A program made the translations under genes and the position numbers. From Candidatus Omnitrophota bacterium (GTDB lineage: Bacteria > Omnitrophota > Gorgyraeia > 2-01-FULL-45-10), in contig JAUYPN010000013.1 in NCBI GenBank assembly GCA_030695725.1, forward strand, positions 1 through 6,859: a stretch of DNA of 6,859 nucleotides, written 5' to 3'. This document shows, in pieces, positions 1 through 6,300 of the stretch (its first letter is position 1; each line of letters starts with the position of its first letter). Under the pieces are notes generated by a model that was given only the letters and a program-made list of their open reading frames with translations, did no database searches and was not told where the DNA came from.

Positions 1-3000
1 CTCTTCTTTTATCTCGGCCTCTGTCGCGCCATCGAATACCGGCGTCGATATATGTAAACCTAAGATCTTAGCCGCCCATCCAAGATGGGTCTCTAATATT
101 TGGCCTACGTTCATACGACTGGGGACTCCCAGCGGGTTAAGCACTATTTCGACCGGCGTTCCGTCCTCTAAGAACGGCATGTCTTCTTCCGGAAGTATCT
201 TGGCTATCACGCCCTTGTTGCCGTGACGGCCCGCCATCTTATCGCCCACCGATATCTTTTTCTTGCTGGCAACGTAGACTTTAACCTTCTTCAAAACCCC
301 GGGCGGAAGCTCATCGCCTCTCTTCACCCTGTCTATCTCTCTTTCAAGCTCAAACGTAAGCTCTTCTATCTGGCTGTCGAGGAATTTCACCACCCTCAAT
401 ATCTCCTGCTCAACCTCCGGATTATTATGTATCTTTATACTGTCGAGGTCGCCCTTCTCCACTATCCTGGCAAGGTCTTTTACCCTTATGGTCCTGCCCT
501 GAGCTATCAGAACGCGCCCGGACTCCTGATTCAAAATGCTTGAAGCAAGTTTCTGGCCGGCTAATAATTTATGCAGCTTCTTCTGCTTCTCTTCCCTTAT
601 CTTACTTATCTGCGCTTCATAAGCCGCTTCCAGCGCCTTTATCTCTTTCAGTTCTATCGTTCTCTCTTCTTTGGTCTTCGAACGCGCATCTCTGCGGGCA
701 AACACCCTGACGTCCACCACTATGCCCTCTACTCCCGGGGACGCTATCAATGATGTATCCCTTACGTCTCCCGCCTTCTCCCCGAATATCGCGCGCAATA
801 ACTTCTCTTCCGGAGAGAGCTCGGTCTCCGACTTAGGCGTAACTTTGCCTACCAGAATATCTCCGGGCCCGACTTCCGCGCCGAGGCGTATTATACCGCT
901 GTCATCCAGATTACCCAGCGCTTCGTCGCCTACATTGGGTATATCCCGCGTTATCTCTTCATTGCCGAGGCGCGTGTCCCTGGCCTCAATTTCAAACTCT
1001 TCGATATGAATGGACGTGAAGACGTCGGCGCTTACCAGTTTTTGGCTCATGAGAATGGCGTCTTCGAAGTTGTAACCGCGCCATGGCATGAAAGCCACCA
1101 GGACGTTCCTTCCCAAAGCGAGCTCTCCGTCTTTCGTTCCTACGCCGTCGGCTATTACCTCGCCTGCTTTGACGGACTGCCCCACCTTAACTAAGGGCCT
1201 CTGATTTATGCATGTATTGGCGTTCGATCTTTCGAATTTTCTGAGTTTATAGGCTTTGCCGCTGACCACTATCTCCTCTGAATCGACGCTCGACACGGTG
1301 CCGGCCGAGGCGACTATCACTACCGCTCCTGAATCCTTGGCGGTCCTGTATTCCATCCCGGTACCGACAAAAGGAGCCTCCGGGTCCATTAACGGAACGG
1401 CCTGCCTCTGCATGTTGGAACCCATCAGCGCGCGGTTGGCGTCGTCATGCTCCAGGAACGGTATCAGGCTGGCGGCAACGCTCACAAGCTGTCTCGGAGA
1501 GACATCCATGTATTGTATGTCTTTGGGAGCCGCCTTTATAAAATCGTCTTTGAACCGGCTGAATACTTTATCGTCCACGAAATGGCCTTTCGCGTCGATC
1601 TTCGCGTTCGCCTGGGCTATGATGTACATATCCTCGATATCCGCCGAGAGATAATCTATCTTATCCGTAACCCTTCCGCTCTCCACTCTCCTGTAAGGAG
1701 TCTCGATGAATCCGAACTCGTTAAGTTTTCCGTAAGTGCTTAAAGAAGATATGAGGCCGATGTTCGGGCCTTCGGGGGTCTCTATCGGACAGAGCCTGCC
1801 GTAATGCGAATAGTGAACGTCGCGGACTTCGAATCCAGCCCTGTCCCTGTTCAGGCCGCCGGGCCCGAGCCCGCTCAGCCGCCTCTTATGGGTCATCTCG
1901 GCGAGCGGATTGGTCTGGTCCATGAACTGCGAAAGCTGGCTGCGTCCGAAGAAATCACGTATTACGCTGGATATGAGCTTCGCGTTCAAAAGATTATGCG
2001 GCATTACATTGGCCAGGTCATAAAGGTTCATCCTCTCCCGGCATGCCCTTTCGGCTCTCACGAGGCCTATCCTTATCTGATTCAATAATAATTCTCCGAC
2101 GCAGCGCACGCGCCTGTTGCCGAGATGGTCGATGTCGTCTATACTGGCCTCTCCGTTCTTTACAGCTATCAATTTCAATATCACCTTTATCAGTGTGTCC
2201 GCGGTGAGGAGCCTTTCATCGAGAGAGACTTTCATGTCAAGCTTGCGGTTCAGCATGTGACGGCCCACGCCGCCCAGGTCATAACGCTTTATATCGAAGA
2301 AGAGCTTTTCTACCAGAGTAGCGGCCGATTCGGCTGTCGGGGGATCTCCGGGCCTCATCTTCCTGTATATATCGAGTGACGCGTCTTCCTTGGTCTTATT
2401 GTTATCTTTCTTCAGTGTGTTTAAAATTTCGGGGTATGAATTTCTTAATACTTCTATATTGCGCACACCGGAGTCCCATATCTTATCCGCCAGCTCTTTG
2501 GTTATAGGCTGGTTCTTTTCGGCCAATATAAGATCGGCCTGTTTATCGACTACATCATGCGCTAAAGTCTGCCCCACCAGCTTTTCAAGTTGAGAATGCC
2601 TCGTAAGCTCATGCTTGTCCACGCCGCTAAAGGCTTTCGCTATCAATTCATCGTTGGAGAATCCGAAGACTCTGAGCAGGCTCGTCGCCAGGAATTTTCT
2701 CTTTCTGTCTATGTACACGTAGAGAACGTCGTTTATATCTATCTCAAACTCTATCCACGCGCCGCGGTAAGGGATGACCCTTGCCGAGAATATCTTCTTG
2801 CCCGTCAGGTGCATCTCCTCCTCGAACGATATGCCTGGCGAGCGGTGCAGCTGGCTGACCACGACTCTTTCGTCGCCGTTTACTATGAATGTCCCCGTAT
2901 CGGTCATCAAGGGGATATCGCCCAGATAGACTTCCTGCTCTTTGGTCTCCTTCTTCGATTTTAAACGCAGCATCAGCTTCAAAGGCGCGGCATAGGACAT

Positions 3001-3276
3001 GCCCCGCTTCTGGCATTCATATATCTGGTATTTGGGCTTACCGATGCCGTAGCTTAAGTATTCCAGCTTGTATTCGCCGTCGGCGTTCTCTATCGGGAAG
3101 ACCTCTCTGAACGCGGACTCCAAACCTATGTTCTTGCGCTTGGATTTGGCGACATCCGTCTGTAGAAATTCCCTGTAGGACTCAAGCTGGAGCTCCAGAA
3201 GATTCGGAAGCTCGTAGCATTCCTCTATCTTTGCGTAACTTTTTCTTTTCAGCATATTCCTCTCGATACGATCCAT
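1..3276 (-). CDS. rpoB: RNA polymerase beta subunit, C-terminus cut by window edge
   Basis: Catalytic beta subunit of DNA-dependent RNA polymerase. I translated the frame codon by codon from 3276 to 1: 1092 residues with no stop or frameshift. The N-terminus has the usual YAKI..ELPNLLE pattern (about residues 14-28). Next come the lobe motif MTDTGTFIVNG, then the rifampicin pocket around residues 445-480, with Gln, Asp453, His463 and Ser468 matching the sensitive-type residues of E. coli (513, 516, 526, 531). Then follow CPIETPEGPNIGL, a charged helical insert (about residues 870-910) and the active-site block DKMAGRHGNKG (Lys1013 and Lys1021 equal E. coli Lys1065 and Lys1073). About 170 C-terminal residues lie outside. 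Start: ATG 3276 gives a family-like N-terminus but has no clear Shine-Dalgarno. An in-frame ATG at 3255 (residue 8) follows GAGAGG, but only 3 nt away. Either is possible. It follows rplL after a palindromic repeat. Confidence 0.97.
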   Translation of the reverse strand, partial: MDRIERNMLKRKSYAKIEECYELPNLLELQLESYREFLQTDVAKSKRKNIGLESAFREVFPIENADGEYKLEYLSYGIGKPKYQIYECQKRGMSYAAPLKLMLRLKSKKETKEQEVYLGDIPLMTDTGTFIVNGDERVVVSQLHRSPGISFEEEMHLTGKKIFSARVIPYRGAWIEFEIDINDVLYVYIDRKRKFLATSLLRVFGFSNDELIAKAFSGVDKHELTRHSQLEKLVGQTLAHDVVDKQADLILAEKNQPITKELADKIWDSGVRNIEVLRNSYPEILNTLKKDNNKTKEDASLDIYRKMRPGDPPTAESAATLVEKLFFDIKRYDLGGVGRHMLNRKLDMKVSLDERLLTADTLIKVILKLIAVKNGEASIDDIDHLGNRRVRCVGELLLNQIRIGLVRAERACRERMNLYDLANVMPHNLLNAKLISSVIRDFFGRSQLSQFMDQTNPLAEMTHKRRLSGLGPGGLNRDRAGFEVRDVHYSHYGRLCPIETPEGPNIGLISSLSTYGKLNEFGFIETPYRRVESGRVTDKIDYLSADIEDMYIIAQANAKIDAKGHFVDDKVFSRFKDDFIKAAPKDIQYMDVSPRQLVSVAASLIPFLEHDDANRALMGSNMQRQAVPLMDPEAPFVGTGMEYRTAKDSGAVVIVASAGTVSSVDSEEIVVSGKAYKLRKFERSNANTCINQRPLVKVGQSVKAGEVIADGVGTKDGELALGRNVLVAFMPWRGYNFEDAILMSQKLVSADVFTSIHIEEFEIEARDTRLGNEEITRDIPNVGDEALGNLDDSGIIRLGAEVGPGDILVGKVTPKSETELSPEEKLLRAIFGEKAGDVRDTSLIASPGVEGIVVDVRVFARRDARSKTKEERTIELKEIKALEAAYEAQISKIREEKQKKLHKLLAGQKLASSILNQESGRVLIAQGRTIRVKDLARIVEKGDLDSIKIHNNPEVEQEILRVVKFLDSQIEELTFELEREIDRVKRGDELPPGVLKKVKVYVASKKKISVGDKMAGRHGNKGVIAKILPEEDMPFLEDGTPVEIVLNPLGVPSRMNVGQILETHLGWAAKILGLHISTPVFDGATEAEIKEE

Positions 3277-3309
3277 GTCATGCCCGCCCCCGCTTTCGCG
3301 GGAATGACA
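3276..3309. repeat. Palindromic GC-rich repeat in the rplL-rpoB gap
   Basis: Read on the minus strand, the arms TGTCATTCCCGC and GCGGGCATGACA pair at 11 of 12 positions across a 10-nt middle. Alternatively CCCGC-GAAA-GCGGG folds as an inner hairpin with a GNRA tetraloop. The core resembles a family of dispersed intergenic repeats, common in many bacteria, whose translated frame gives the false peptide PAFAGMT; on the plus strand exactly that peptide is encoded here. It fills most of the gap between the rplL stop and the rpoB start and ends within the first base of the rpoB ATG. In the transcript it would form a strong stem-loop where E. coli has its rplL-rpoB attenuator and RNase III site. 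The functional parallel is inference. There is no U-tract after the stem on the minus strand, so a classical terminator is not supported. Confidence 0.8.
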
Positions 3310-3323
3310 ACTGATAACGATTT

Positions 3324-3743
3324 CTATTTCAATTCTACCTTCGCGCCTGCCGCTTCAAGCTGTTTCTTCATCTTCTCAGCTTCGTCCTTCGTCGCGCCTT
3401 CTTTAACCGTTTTGGGCGCTCCGTCAACCAGATCCTTCGCTTCTTTCAAGCCGAGGCTCGTAAGAGTGCGCAGCTCCTTAATGACGTTGATCTTGGCCGC
3501 GCCTGCGCTTACAAGGACTACATTGAATGTCGTCTTCTCCTCGACAGCGGCCGCAGCGCCCGCTCCCGCAGCCGCTCCCGCAGCCGCAGCCGCAGCCGCA
3601 GCCGGCGCCGCAGCGGATACGCCGAACTTATCTTCGAGCGCCTTGACAAGATCCGCAAGCTCGAGGACCGTCATGGACCCGACAGTATCCATTACATCCT
3701 GCATTTTTTTGGTCAATTCCACTTTTGCCTCTTTTGTTTCCAT
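3324..3743 (-). CDS. rplL: Ribosomal protein bL12 (L7/L12) with extended alanine hinge
   Basis: Stalk protein, present in multiple copies per ribosome, that recruits and activates translational GTPases such as EF-Tu and EF-G. The 139 residues comprise an N-terminal dimerisation/L10-binding helical domain (about 1-43), a flexible hinge (about 44-67) made almost only of Ala with a few Gly and one Pro, and the C-terminal GTPase-binding domain (68-139) with the hallmark GLGLKEAKDLV-type motif (here SLGLKEAKDLVDGAP). E. coli L12 is about 121 residues. Against it, the N-terminus is about 9 residues longer and the hinge about 9 longer. The hinge is encoded by a GC-rich tandem repeat. The start at 3743 is backed by a good Shine-Dalgarno, AAGGAG, 8 nt upstream. 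It ends with TAG directly after the conserved VELK, and sits 39 nt after rplJ, its binding partner. Confidence 0.98.
   Translation of the reverse strand: METKEAKVELTKKMQDVMDTVGSMTVLELADLVKALEDKFGVSAAAPAAAAAAAAGAAAGAGAAAAVEEKTTFNVVLVSAGAAKINVIKELRTLTSLGLKEAKDLVDGAPKTVKEGATKDEAEKMKKQLEAAGAKVELK
3561..3605 (-). repeat. Tandem repeat coding the L7/L12 hinge
   Basis: On the plus strand the 12-mer CGCTCCCGCAGC occurs twice in direct succession (3561-3572 and 3573-3584). It is followed by its near copy CGCAGCCGCAGC (3585-3596) and more units of the hexamer GCAGCC. The units keep the reading frame, so gain or loss of a hexamer would add or remove two residues (Ala-Ala or Ala-Gly) without breaking the gene. 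The DNA-level identity of adjacent units, rather than mixed synonymous Ala codons, is the sign of recent slippage-type expansion. Confidence 0.8.
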
Positions 3744-3751
3744 TTTACTAT

Positions 3752-3757
3752 CTCCTT
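3752..3757 (-). promoter_or_regulatory. Strong ribosome binding site of rplL
   Basis: AAGGAG lies 8 nt before the rplL ATG, one of the best Shine-Dalgarno matches in the window. Its strength fits the need for several copies of L12 per L10; that link is inference from known stoichiometry. Confidence 0.75.
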
Positions 3758-3777
3758 CCTCTCTTATTGTGTTGGTT

Positions 3778-3791
3778 GCGCCTCAAGGCGC
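3778..3791. other. Small perfect hairpin over the rplJ stop codon
   Basis: GCGCC-TTGA-GGCGC (minus strand) is a perfect 5-bp stem whose loop contains the rplJ TGA. On the plus strand the same stem is followed by TTTTTCTTT, so it would look like an intrinsic terminator for transcription coming leftward-to-rightward, against the operon. On the operon strand the tract is A-rich and precedes the stem. It could modulate rplJ-rplL coupling or stop antisense transcription. The short stem makes either role uncertain. Confidence 0.4.
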
Positions 3792-4322
3792 TTTTTCTTT
3801 ACTTATTTTTACTGCATCTATCACGTATACAAACTTCCTTATGATACCGCCCATTACGCTCACAAAACCCGTTATCGGCGCCTTCATGCCTCTCACGACT
3901 TGCGCCAACAGTACGTCCTTTGCGGGCAGGCTGGCCATTTCTTTGATTTTTTCCACGGCTACAAGCTTGCCGTCTATTACAGCGCCTTTTATCTTGAACT
4001 TTTCGTGAGTCTTCGAGAAATTTACCAGGACCTTAGATGTGGCTATGACATCTTCGCCGCTCAGCGATATGCCCACGCCGCCATCGACCAGTGATTTTGC
4101 CTCTTCAAGTTTCAATTGGTCGAGAACAACATTCATCATGGAGTTCTTTACCACAAAGTACGTGCCCTTCGTGATCTTAAGACTCTTCCTGACGCTCTCG
4201 AGATCCGAAACCGAGGACCCCATAAAATTGGTGATAAAAAAGTTGGGACGCTCCTTAATATCGCTCAGGATCTCGCCTATCATTCTATCCTTACAAAGTT
4301 TTCCGTATCCCGTATTCTTCAT
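3783..4322 (-). CDS. rplJ: Ribosomal protein uL10
   Basis: L10 forms the base of the ribosomal stalk, binding 23S rRNA next to L11 and holding L7/L12 dimers on its C-terminal helix. The 179 residues show the N-terminal rRNA-binding domain (about 1-105), with the family block KGTYFVVKNSMM near residues 52-63. A SLPAKDVLL linker follows near 131, then a long helix to the end. From the Pro of that linker the tail has 47 residues, against about 36 in E. coli L10 (165 residues). This is similar to the longer type known from Thermotoga, which carries three L12 dimers. The start is 5 nt after the rplA stop, with AGGT 7 nt upstream overlapping that stop, so translation is probably coupled. There is no room for the long L10-binding leader seen in E. 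coli. It ends in TGA within a small hairpin, 39 nt before rplL. Confidence 0.97.
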   Translation of the reverse strand: MKNTGYGKLCKDRMIGEILSDIKERPNFFITNFMGSSVSDLESVRKSLKITKGTYFVVKNSMMNVVLDQLKLEEAKSLVDGGVGISLSGEDVIATSKVLVNFSKTHEKFKIKGAVIDGKLVAVEKIKEMASLPAKDVLLAQVVRGMKAPITGFVSVMGGIIRKFVYVIDAVKISKEKAP

Positions 4323-4327
4323 ATTTT

Positions 4328-5023
4328 TTACCTGAATTCGGCTATATTCAGCTTCACTCCGGGGCCCATCGTAGATGATATATACAGACTCTTTACGTGA
4401 TGCCCTTTGAGACCGCCCGGATTGGAGCTCATTATCGCATCTATTAAAACATGCGCGTTCGAGAAGAGGGCTTCATCCGTAAATGACATCTTGCCCACCG
4501 GCGCATGTATCCCGGCTTGCTTATCCATCTTGAACTCTATCTTGCCGGCCTTCACCTCTTTTATCGTCCTGGCCGTATCCTGGGTCACGGTGCCGGACTT
4601 CGGATTGGGCATGAGCCCGCGAGGCCCGAGTATCTTTCCCAGCTTCGCCAGATCTTTCATCATGTCGGGAGTCGCTATCGCTACGTCGAAATCGAGCCAG
4701 CCGCCGCTTATCTTCGCCGCGAGATCCTCGGCCCCCACAAAATCAGCGCCGGCCTCTCTGGCCTTTTTCTCTTCCTCTCCCTTACAGAATACTATTACCC
4801 TGACCTTTTTCCCCGTGCCGTTCGGAAGGGCCACCGTGCCTCTTATGGACGAAGACGCTGCCTGTTTGGGGTCTACATTAAGCTTCGCCGATACCTCCAG
4901 CGTTTCGTCAAATTTCGTCTTGGGAGACTTCTTCATTATAGCTATCGCCTCTTTTAAAGAATACGTTTTGGTCTTGTCGAAAGAGGCGTTGACCGCTTTC
5001 ATTCTTTTTGATATCTTCGTCAT
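4328..5023 (-). CDS. rplA: Ribosomal protein uL1
   Basis: L1 binds the mobile L1 stalk of 23S rRNA at the E site and, in many bacteria, represses its own L11-L1 mRNA. At 231 residues it is normal length. Visible landmarks are the N-terminal KTYSLKEAIAIMKK helix, SIRGTVALPNGTGK near residues 59-72, the inserted second domain with LGPRGLMPNPKSGTV near 133-147, and the closing SSTMGPGVKLN motif. The start follows AAAAGGT with 7 nt spacing, in the 16-nt gap after rplK. The stop TAA is shared with the Shine-Dalgarno of rplJ. The usual L1 mRNA target in E. coli lies upstream of rplK. Here the gap before rplK is only 26 nt, and I could not identify a mimic of the rRNA site. Confidence 0.98.
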   Translation of the reverse strand: MTKISKRMKAVNASFDKTKTYSLKEAIAIMKKSPKTKFDETLEVSAKLNVDPKQAASSSIRGTVALPNGTGKKVRVIVFCKGEEEKKAREAGADFVGAEDLAAKISGGWLDFDVAIATPDMMKDLAKLGKILGPRGLMPNPKSGTVTQDTARTIKEVKAGKIEFKMDKQAGIHAPVGKMSFTDEALFSNAHVLIDAIMSSNPGGLKGHHVKSLYISSTMGPGVKLNIAEFR

Positions 5024-5039
5024 AAAGTTTACCTTTTGC

Positions 5040-5468
5040 TTACTGTCCTTCTACGTCAATACCCATACTGCGCGCCGTTCCCATGACCATCTTTATCGCC
5101 TTATCCATATCCGGCGCGTTCAGGTCCTTCATCTTCAAGGTAGCTATCTCTTTCAGCTGATCGATAGTGACCTTCCCCACTTTATCTTTATTGGGAACGC
5201 CGCTTGCCTTGGCCAACCCGCAAGCCTTCTTCAAAAGAACCGAGCACGGCGGGCTCTTTATAATAAAAGTAAACGTCCTGTCCTCATATGCCGTTATGAC
5301 CACCGGGAGCGTCAGGCCGTCCTGGCCTTGAGTCTTGGCATTGAACTGCTTGCAGAAATCCATTATGTTCAGCCCATGCTGGCCTAAAGCGGGCCCCACA
5401 GGAGGCGCGGGATTCGCCGCGCCGGCCGGACAGTATAATTTGATAGTCGTCTTTATCTTCTTAGCCAT
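5040..5468 (-). CDS. rplK: Ribosomal protein uL11
   Basis: L11 binds the GTPase-associated centre of 23S rRNA and moves with elongation factors; it is also the site of thiostrepton action and is needed for the stringent response through RelA in model bacteria. The 142 residues have the classic length. The proline-rich N-terminal domain shows ANPAPPVGPALGQHGLNIMDF (about residues 18-38). The C-terminal rRNA-binding domain shows KSPPCSVLLKKA, then VGKVT, and ends in GTARSMGIDV. A GAGAG element lies 5 nt before the ATG, within a small tandem of TAGAGAG units. It opens the L11-L1-L10-L12 run, 26 nt after nusG. Confidence 0.98.
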   Translation of the reverse strand: MAKKIKTTIKLYCPAGAANPAPPVGPALGQHGLNIMDFCKQFNAKTQGQDGLTLPVVITAYEDRTFTFIIKSPPCSVLLKKACGLAKASGVPNKDKVGKVTIDQLKEIATLKMKDLNAPDMDKAIKMVMGTARSMGIDVEGQ

Positions 5469-5494
5469 TTTTTCTCTCTACTCTCTACTCCCAA

Positions 5495-6025
5495 TTAAAT
5501 TTTTTCAACCTGCCACATCTCTAATTCTACGGGTGTCGCTCTGCCGAATATCGATATCATTATCTTGATCTTACCTTTGCCGGCGTTCGACTCTTCGATG
5601 GCCCCGTTAAAATTCATGAACGGGCCTTCCGTCACGCGCACCGCTTCGCCCTTTTCAAACATCACCTTGGGAGTGGGCTTCTCCTTGGCGTCCTTCGCCT
5701 GTCTGAGGATGGTATCTATCTCATCGGCCTTCAGCGGTATCGGCCTCGCTCCCGCTCCTACAAACCCGGTCACGCCGGATATGCTCTTTATCATATACCA
5801 GCTGTCGTCCGTGAGCTCCATCTCGACAAGTATATATCCTGGGAAGAATTTCCTCTCGGATATCTTCTTCTTGCCGCCTTTTATCTCAGAGACCTGCTCT
5901 ATCGGGACTAAGACCTGGGAGATACCGCCGCCTCCAAACCCCGCCTTAATCTTGGCTTCCAGGGATTTTCTGACCTTGTCTTCGTAACCCGTCTGTGTAT
6001 GTATAACGTACCACTGCTTAGCCAT
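5495..6025 (-). CDS. nusG: Transcription elongation/antitermination factor NusG
   Basis: NusG binds RNA polymerase through its N-terminal NGN domain and contacts Rho or ribosomal protein S10 through its C-terminal KOW domain, linking transcription to translation. At 176 residues it has the standard two-domain size. The NGN domain (about 1-105) begins AKQWYVIHTQTGYEDKV and includes ERKFFPGYILVEM and GVTGFVG. After a charged linker, the KOW domain (about 123-176) has GEAVRVTEGPF and SIFGRATPVELE, with Phe160 equal to the S10/Rho-contacting Phe165 of E. coli. Its ATG follows the secE TAA with no gap, and a weak GAGAG lies inside the end of secE, so coupled translation is likely. Confidence 0.98.
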   Translation of the reverse strand: MAKQWYVIHTQTGYEDKVRKSLEAKIKAGFGGGGISQVLVPIEQVSEIKGGKKKISERKFFPGYILVEMELTDDSWYMIKSISGVTGFVGAGARPIPLKADEIDTILRQAKDAKEKPTPKVMFEKGEAVRVTEGPFMNFNGAIEESNAGKGKIKIMISIFGRATPVELEMWQVEKI

Positions 6026-6217
6026 TTAAACTCTCGACATTATTATGTTTACCGCTGCTGATAGGACAACGTCACATACACCTATAAATACGGATAAAAT
6101 GGCCAGGGATACGATAACGACTATCGTAGAACCTATAAGCTCATCTTTAGTGGACCATGATACTTTGCCCATCTCGAGCTTTACATCATTGAAAAAACCG
6201 ACAAACCTATTCGTCAT
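6026..6217 (-). CDS. secE: Preprotein translocase subunit SecE, short single-span form
   Basis: SecE clamps SecY in the SecYEG protein-export channel of the inner membrane. The 63-residue product is the short form with one C-terminal membrane span (about residues 28-58, rich in Ile, Val, Leu and Ala). The span is preceded by the amphipathic helix and the signature region EMGKVSWSTKDEL. The family usually has W-P at this point; here the Pro is Ser22. I chose the ATG at 6217 because AGGTGA sits 8 nt upstream. A GTG at 6229, in frame, would add four residues, but it overlaps that Shine-Dalgarno and lacks its own. The gene lies between tRNA-Trp and nusG, its conserved place in bacteria. Confidence 0.95.
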   Translation of the reverse strand: MTNRFVGFFNDVKLEMGKVSWSTKDELIGSTIVVIVSLAILSVFIGVCDVVLSAAVNIIMSRV

Positions 6218-6225
6218 AGCAATAT

Positions 6226-6231
6226 TCACCT
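6226..6231 (-). promoter_or_regulatory. Ribosome binding site that fixes the secE start
   Basis: AGGTGA lies 8 nt before the ATG at 6217 and overlaps the alternative GTG codon at 6227-6229, so it supports the shorter SecE. Confidence 0.7.
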
Positions 6232-6244
6232 ATCGCTTTTTGTG

Positions 6245-6300
6245 CCTGACCCCTTACCTATATATATTGATCTGTATCAATATGGTATTAAGGTGTCAGG
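6245..6300. repeat. Compound palindromic element abutting the tRNA-Trp 3' end
   Basis: On the minus strand the outer arms CCTGACACCTTA and TAAGGGGTCAGG pair except for one A·G mismatch. They enclose a perfect inner hairpin, ATATTGAT-ACAG-ATCAATAT (6264-6283). The whole 56 nt would fold as one long, bulged stem-loop. The outer arm begins inside the tRNA: it uses the last three acceptor-stem bases and the discriminator G (6297-6300). The arm motif, with its GTCAGG core, looks like short palindromic elements scattered in some bacterial genomes, possibly related to REP or MITE types; that is a memory-based impression, not tested. It has no GC-rich stem plus U-tract, so it is not a normal intrinsic terminator. 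It sits in the secE leader. Confidence 0.7.

Noticed and set aside
1861..1944. Rifampicin-resistance changes in RpoB
   Set aside because: The positions equal to E. coli 513, 516, 526 and 531 carry the sensitive-type residues. The Arg at the position of Ser508 occurs, as far as I recall, in other natural bacterial sequences and is not a known resistance change to me.
3249..3281. A 10-codon minus-strand open frame (ATG at 3281, TGA at 3249-3251) overlapping the rpoB start
   Set aside because: It is very short, starts inside the palindrome and has no Shine-Dalgarno; chance is the simplest explanation, though coupling to the ATG at 3255 is not excluded.
3280..4008. A 242-codon open frame on the plus strand over rplL and rplJ
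   Set aside because: It lies opposite two clear ribosomal protein genes, begins inside the palindromic repeat (PAFAGMT peptide), and its Ala/Ser-rich content is the mirror of the L12 hinge repeat.
4407..5387. A 326-codon open frame on the plus strand over rplA and rplK
   Set aside because: It is the antisense of two conserved genes and shows no recognisable domain; its length is a by-product of the codon bias on the other strand.
6245..6300. A promoter for secE-nusG in the AT-rich tRNA-secE gap
   Set aside because: CTGACA is a fair -35, but 17 nt later the sequence is TACAGA, a poor -10. The other -35-like TTGATA is only 8 nt from TATATA. The spacing or match is wrong in each case.
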